Below the pieces are notes generated by a model. That model was given only the letters and a program-made list of their open reading frames with translations, had not been told where the DNA came from and searched no databases. Both the position numbers and the translations under genes were made by a program. DNA of 64,000 nt. Origin: Cinclus cinclus (lineage: Eukaryota > Chordata > Aves > Passeriformes > Cinclidae). The stretch covers positions 2,604,001-2,668,000 of the forward strand of contig NC_085073.1 of NCBI RefSeq assembly GCF_963662255.1, in the 5' to 3' direction. Shown here piece by piece: positions 59,504 through 64,000 of this stretch. The stretch's first letter is position 1. Each line of letters begins with the position of its first letter.

Positions 59504-61895
59504 TCACCCTCCACCTCCCTGCAAGCCAAGCAGGGCAGCAGCTTCCTGGGAATTAGGAAGGTATCCAGCAGTGCTCTGGGCCCATGGAAGTTGCTTGTGG
59601 TAAAGCATTTCCTTCAAATCCTCCCTGTTTTCTACTGCAAAATACCTGGGCCAAAGTGTCACAAATGGCTTGTGGCAACCTGCTGGCTGCAGCCCTGGGT
59701 CAGAGGTGCCACAAGCTGGCACACACAGGTGACTGGGTACACCCAGCACCACCCCAGGACTGAGGCTGTGTCCCTGCACAGGGACTGGAGCCCCTCCAAC
59801 TCTCCCCCTTGGCAGCAAAGCTCCGGGACAAAGGCTCAGAGCCTGGGGACAGCCAGGGGACTTGTGACACCTCCCCTGCCCCACACTCAGAGGGTGGGAT
59901 TGCCCCAGGGGTCCTTACCCCATCCTGGGCTGAGCTGGTGTCACTGGCTGTGTCAGCCTCCTGCTTGCTGCCATCCCCACTGCTCCTTTTGGCTAGTGGC
60001 TTCTGGTTGTCATCACTGGCCATATCTGGAGCCTCTTCCCCACTGCTGGCCACAGCTGGATCCTCTGCTGCCGGCTCTGAGGGCAGCACAGAGCCCTGGG
60101 GGTTGTGTGGCACAGGGATACAGTCAGAGCAGCACAAAATCCATGAGGGATTCATGGAATTCTGATCAGAGCAAGCCCAGACTCCTTCCTCCTGCAGCCA
60201 GGGGCTGAGGTAAATCCTTCCAGGATTTACCAGGATTGATGCTGTCCCCAGGAATGGAACAGGAACACTCACCTGGACAGCTGAGGGCTCCAGCCCAGTG
60301 ACCTCAACCTGCTCTTCCAGCTCCAGGTCAGTGTCATTTTGGGACTGGTACTCATCACTGTCTGACTCCACTTCTGAGGGCTGGGGGAGAAAAAGAGGCA
60401 AAGGGAGGCTCTAAGGAAGGGACAATGTGGGGAAGGACACACCAGTCCTGTCCCAACAGCACTGGGGGCCACAGCCAGGCCTAACAGAGACACTGCCTTG
60501 CAGGGACAAGGGAAACCTCAACCAAAGGGAAGCCTCAGGATGAGTGGGGCACCCCCAGCTCTCAGACAGCACCAATGGTCAAGTGCTCCTTGGACACCAT
60601 CAAAGAGGTGATAAGAAAGAAAACCTCTGCAGGCTCCTCCACAGGGAGGCTCCCAGAACATCCCAGCTGCACACTGAGGCCAAAGTATCTTGGAATCGCT
60701 CAGTAGCCACAACATCTCACCTCATACGTGATGTCTTCATAGTCATCCTCTGGCCAGTCCCTCTCCAGCACCACAAACCAGGACTCCTGCTTCTCCAGAG
60801 CCACATCATCCCGCTTCCTCTTGTTGGCTTTGCCAGCTGGGTTGACCAGAGTCCCCTGGATCTCTGCAGGGGTTCACAGGAGACACAATCACCACACCCA
60901 AACAAACACAGCAGCTTTCCCAGCTCCCTGCAGGAATTCCATGCTGTGTTCTTCCCAGCTGCAAAGCCTCCAGGTGCTCCAAGAAGCCCCCTTCTTACCC
61001 TTGGACACATTGCTCTGGCTCCAGTCCATTGGGAGGTATCCCAGGAAGTTCTGGATCCTGGTGGGAGCCACAGAGAGCAGAAGGCGCACGAGCTTCCCCC
61101 GGCGCTTCCTGGCAAGGAGCCGAGGCCTGGAGGGTGACTGGGATGGGGGACAGAGTTTGCTCCTGATGGTGTCACCAGGGAACACCAATCCAATCCAGAC
61201 AGATGCTTTCTGAAGGAGCTTCAGCTGCAAAGAGAGATCCATCAGCACATGGGAGAACTTCCATGTGTTCAAAGTCCTCAGGGAATGTCTTAAACTCTTC
61301 TCTATCCCAGAGCAGAGCTGAGACTGGGACTAACTTCAGCCAAAATGCAATGGGCTGCAATTCATTCCCAAAACCCTCCTATTTCTACTAGCCCAGAGAG
61401 GGAGACAAAGGGGAGTGCTGTAGCCACCAACAGCTGAATGGGAACGAGGCAAGGCCAAGAAGAAAAAATTGAGATAGGCAGGAGAGCAAAGGAGAAATCA
61501 TGGAATTGTTTGGGTTGGAAAGGAACTTAAGGACCACCTATTCCACACCTCATCATGGGCAGGAACACCTTCCACTGTCCCAGGCTGCTCCAAGCCCCAG
61601 TGTCCAACCTGGCCTTGGACACTGCCAGGGATCCAGGGGCAGCCACAGCTGCTTTGGGTACCCTGTGCCGGGGCCTGCCCACCCTCCCAGGGAGAAATTT
61701 CTTCCTAATATCTAATAATGAAAAAAGACTGAAAGAATAAAAGCTTTCTGTCAGGAAAACCCCAGCAACCACCAGTGTTGAGGTTTTAGCCACCCCCTCC
61801 CCAGCCTCACTCACCGGGTACTTGACCAAGCTAAATTGAAGGATCTGGCCCAGCAACCTGCTAGAGAAGGAATCACTGCTGGTGGGTGAGCTCAT
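59504..61895 (-). CDS. oogenesis-related (org) family-like protein, multi-exon
   Basis: Exons on the minus strand: 61895-61815, 61224-60999, 60863-60721, 60380-60273, 60095-59919 (GT/AG, phases 0,1,0,0,0), giving 245 residues, then a less certain last exon such as 59686-59504 (60 residues to TGA). The N-terminus is MSSPTSSDSFSSRLLGQILQ followed by a hydrophobic stretch (LLQKASVWIGLVF). A basic segment RKRRGKLVRLLLSVAPTRIQ precedes NFLGY; next comes KANKRKRDD, a nuclear-localisation-like patch, then ESWFVVLERDWPEDDYED and an acidic YEPSEVESDSDEYQSQNDT motif; the tail is Ser/Asp/Glu-rich and disordered. The RKR..RLLL..P.R.Q..LGY, KRKxDD and YEPSxVExxSxEYxSxND pattern is what I remember for the fish 'oogenesis-related gene' (org) product, of unknown biochemical function. 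Family assignment rests on memory. The gene looks intact. Confidence 0.65.
61498..61725 (-). mobile_element. CR1 LINE fragment, 3' end (type B), in org-like intron 1
   Basis: 'CATGGAATTGTTTGGGTTGG' followed by 'GGAACACCTTCCACTGTCCC' and ending 'GGGAGAAATTTCTTCCTAAT'. It lies in the 590-base first intron, in the same orientation as the host gene. Confidence 0.85.
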
Positions 61896-61899
61896 CTGG

Positions 61900-62109
61900 A
61901 GAGAGAGGGCAGAGCCTCCAAGCCAGCTCTGGGAGTACCTCCAGCAGAAATCACCTCGTAGGCAGCACCTAAACTGGACACAAACCTGGCTTAGACCTCT
62001 CTGCGGCTCTCAGGGTACTTGTAGGTCCTGCCCCATCTGTTCCTTATTACCTTGATGACCTGCGGGGCTCTGCTGATTGGTGGGGCAGCTCAGGGCCCGC
62101 AGGTGGGGG
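61900..62109 (-). promoter_or_regulatory. presumed promoter region of the org-like gene
   Basis: Sequence immediately upstream of the ATG at 61895. No TATA box or CpG island is visible, so the start site cannot be set. Confidence 0.3.
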
Positions 62110-62176
62110 CTATCAGCACTGCTATCAGCACTGCTATCAGCACTGCTATCAGCACTGCTATCAGCACTGCTATCAT
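62110..62176. repeat. 12-bp tandem array carrying six GATA-type sites
   Basis: CTATCAGCACTG is repeated five times exactly, followed by a sixth CTATCA. Each unit contains CTATCA, the reverse complement of TGATAG (WGATAR GATA-factor consensus), with strict 12-base spacing. The array lies 215-280 bases upstream of the org-like start codon. Confidence 0.9.
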
Positions 62177-62179
62177 CAT

Positions 62180-62670
62180 TAAGGGCTCTCAGTTAGGGGG
62201 TCGTTTTCTCTCAGTTTGAGATCTCCTGGAGCTTCTCAAGGCTCTGATTTAAGATCAATCAACTGTGCGGGTGCAAAGAGCTGAAGGTAATGAGGTGCCA
62301 GAACCTGCCCTGCTGAGACCCCCAGGGATGGGAGAAACTGGATCCCAGGTGAGGGGAGGCTCCTCTGCATCTCCCCTGCTCTGTGGCCGCATAGAGATGG
62401 AGCTGCTTTTCCTGTCTGCATCATTTTCCCAGCAGGATCCACGCTAAAGCCACCGTTATCTTCCTGAGAGTGAGGAGCTTCCTCAGCTGGGGTCGAGTGA
62501 CAGGAAATCATTCCCGACCCTGTCCCGCTCTACAGGGGGAAAGGCAAAGCTGGGAGACCAGCTTCATCCTCCTCATCCTTCCACGTGCAGGAGGCACAGA
62601 GCCTCTTCCCTCTGGCCTGGGGACTGCCTGGGGCTGTTCCCCCTCATTCGCAGCCTAGCGGGATTGGAGC
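62180..62670. other. intergenic between two divergent genes
   Basis: No exon or repeat recognised between the 12-bp and 18-bp tandem arrays. Confidence 0.4.
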
Positions 62671-62673
62671 ACA

Positions 62674-62753
62674 GGGATGCTGCGGGATCCAGGGATGCTG
62701 CGGGATCCAGGGATGCTGCGGGATCCAGGGATGCTGCGGGATCCAGGGATGCT
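62674..62753. repeat. 18-bp tandem repeat, about 4.5 units
   Basis: GGGATGCTGCGGGATCCA repeated without substitutions, ending in a partial unit GGGATGCT before GGCCCC. It sits about 410 bases upstream of the C2CD4-like ATG, at the edge of its CpG-rich region. Confidence 0.9.
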
Positions 62754-62779
62754 GGCCCCGGCAGGGGTGGGAGGAGGAA

Positions 62780-63163
62780 CTCGGGGCTGCGGTGCTCGGA
62801 GCTGCCGCTTGCTCTGGGGAATCGCGTGGGCCGGAGCGTTTCCCGACGGGAGCTTTGCTAGACAGAGCTGAAGTGTTTGTCTGCCGCTCCCGGCTGCCCC
62901 TTCCCCCCCGTGCCCACGGCTGGTGACTCATCCCGCTCCTGCGGCTCTTCCCCTCTCGGCTGCCTCGTGGGGGCCGGAGCTGGTGGCCCTGCGTGACGGC
63001 GGCAGCGCCGTGTCCCCACTTGTCCCCTCCATCCGCCTGCCCCGTGCTCGGCGGGCGCTGGACCCTGGCAGGGACCTGGCGGTGTCGTCACCGCGCGTCA
63101 CCAGCCGGGGGTGGCCGCAGAGCATAAATCCCCAGCGCTGCCCAGCGAGCCCTCGGGGCCACC
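62780..63163 (+). promoter_or_regulatory. CpG-rich promoter region of the C2CD4-like gene
   Basis: CpG-enriched block leading up to the start codon. A TATA-like CATAAAT is at 63123-63129, only 35 bases before the ATG; if used it would leave a very short leader, so initiation may instead be dispersed in the CpG block. Confidence 0.45.
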
Positions 63164-63955
63164 ATGTCCCTCTGCCGGGGCACGCTCTGTACCCCCGAGC
63201 TCCGGGGCAGCAGCTCCAGCGACATCTTCTTCCACGTGGTGACACCTGACCGCATCCCGCAGTTTATTATCCCGTCCCTGGACGCCCACAAGAAGCAGAG
63301 ATGCTCAGGCAAGGGGGCGGAACAGCTGGAGGGGACGGCTTGGAGCGGCAGCTGGGACGCGGCGGTGCAGGATAAGCAGGGCTCTAACTCACCTTCTTTT
63401 AACTCATCCCGCTCCCACCCAGACCCCACTGCCTGGGCAGCTCTGTCCCTGCCGCACCTCCCCAAGGTCACCACCCCGTACGGCTTTGTCACCCTGGGGC
63501 GCAGCCCGCAGGTCACCGGTGAGGAGGCGTTTTTTCACTCGGGCTCAGGCCGCCCTCGGGGTCCCGGGACACGTCCCAGCTGTCAGGAGGAGCCGGGATG
63601 CTGCGGACATCCCGGGATTCCTGCTACTGAGGGAGACTCCGGCGTGGGAGGAAGGCAGAGGGACCACAAGCAGCCAAGCTCCCGTGCCAGCGGTCACAAG
63701 GACGATGGAAGCAGCCCGACCCCAGCAAGGCTTCCCCTGCCCAGATGTGCCAGAGACATCCGAATGACAGAGGCTGTGGAAAGCCGAGAGGCAGAGCAGA
63801 GGGACAGGAGGCTCCTGGGCATGGACTGCCCGAGGAGCAGCTCCGGCCTGGAGCTCCCCGCAGTGACAGCCAGGAAGAATTTGTTCCAGAGGATCCTCAG
63901 GAGGCACCTCGTCCACCCGCGGCAGCTCAAGCCCGGGCATTTCACTCTCCACTGA
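63164..63955 (+). CDS. C2CD4 family-like protein without a recognisable C2 domain
   Basis: The ATG lies in a perfect GCCACCATG context and opens 263 codons without a stop. Residues 25-39 (VVTPDRIPQFIIPSL) match the C2CD4 (NLF/FAM148) N-terminal motif 'NVLTPDRIPEFxIPPRL'. Residues 94-125 hold LSLPHLPKVTTPYGFVTLGR then SPQVTGEEAFFH, matching 'ALSLPHLPRV...YGF..L.ESPHTRRKESLF' of that family. C2CD4 genes have one coding exon, which argues for reading this ORF unspliced. However, the family's C-terminal C2 domain is absent: the chain ends RHLVHPRQLKPGHFTLH. An alternative spliced form is conceivable, with a GC-AG intron 63320-63420 and a GT-AG intron 63519-63770 (or its acceptor at 63744), since those borders keep frame. 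C2CD4A/B are nuclear, inflammation-induced proteins; function here is unknown. Confidence 0.6.
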   Translation: MSLCRGTLCTPELRGSSSSDIFFHVVTPDRIPQFIIPSLDAHKKQRCSGKGAEQLEGTAWSGSWDAAVQDKQGSNSPSFNSSRSHPDPTAWAALSLPHLPKVTTPYGFVTLGRSPQVTGEEAFFHSGSGRPRGPGTRPSCQEEPGCCGHPGIPATEGDSGVGGRQRDHKQPSSRASGHKDDGSSPTPARLPLPRCARDIRMTEAVESREAEQRDRRLLGMDCPRSSSGLELPAVTARKNLFQRILRRHLVHPRQLKPGHFTLH

Positions 63956-64000
63956 TCCTGCAAAGCAGCTCCGAGGAACTGAGGCTCCCTAAAGACCTGG

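Noticed and set aside
62180..62900. A coding exon built from the 18-bp repeat (GSRDAAGSRDA-type peptide)
   Set aside because: The repeat translates in all frames because 18 is a multiple of 3; there is no start context or splice site supporting it.

Overview
The window is vertebrate nuclear DNA from a bird, most likely a songbird. The evidence is many fragments of CR1 LINEs (the dominant avian retroelement) in two recurrent 3'-end types, a solo LTR of a kind familiar from passerine genomes, GC-rich CpG-island promoters, and a gene order OAZ1 - PEAK3 - LINGO3 that matches human 19p13.3. That segment corresponds to a GC-rich avian microchromosome (chicken chromosome 28 by recall; not checked here).

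Layout. 1-3.4 kb: non-coding, with a CR1 copy and a 40-bp minisatellite of about 12 units. 3.4-7.5 kb: OAZ1 (+), ornithine decarboxylase antizyme 1, five exons, with an intact +1 programmed-frameshift site (TCC-TGA) and a downstream pseudoknot whose two stems can both be paired base by base. 7.5-10.7 kb: intergenic DNA with CR1 fragments and the 3' UTR of the next gene. 10.7-13.2 kb: PEAK3 (-), a three-exon pseudokinase scaffold gene. 19.1-21.0 kb: LINGO3 (-), a single-exon coding sequence for a LRR-Ig membrane protein. 21-41.6 kb: probably the LINGO3 5' intron, since a CpG island at 41.0-41.9 kb carries a good minus-strand splice donor that would join the LINGO3 acceptor. 42-59.2 kb: a long gene desert with CR1 copies (including an inverted pair), one solo LTR and several AT-rich blocks that look like candidate enhancers. 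59.3-61.9 kb: a multi-exon minus-strand gene resembling the 'oogenesis-related' (org) family known from fish. 63.16-63.96 kb: a plus-strand uninterrupted ORF with a perfect Kozak start that resembles the N-terminal half of the C2CD4 family but has no C2 domain.

Functions. OAZ1 controls polyamine levels and is itself controlled by polyamine-dependent frameshifting. PEAK3 is a cytoplasmic signalling scaffold. LINGO3 is a neuronal or epithelial surface receptor-like protein. The org-like and C2CD4-like genes sit head to head about 1.27 kb apart (start codon to start codon), separated by two short tandem repeats, one of which is a regular array of GATA-factor consensus sites. The genes are not an operon; they are neighbours by vertebrate synteny. 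All exon boundaries were placed by eye from splice consensus, reading-frame continuity and remembered homologues, without any database search.
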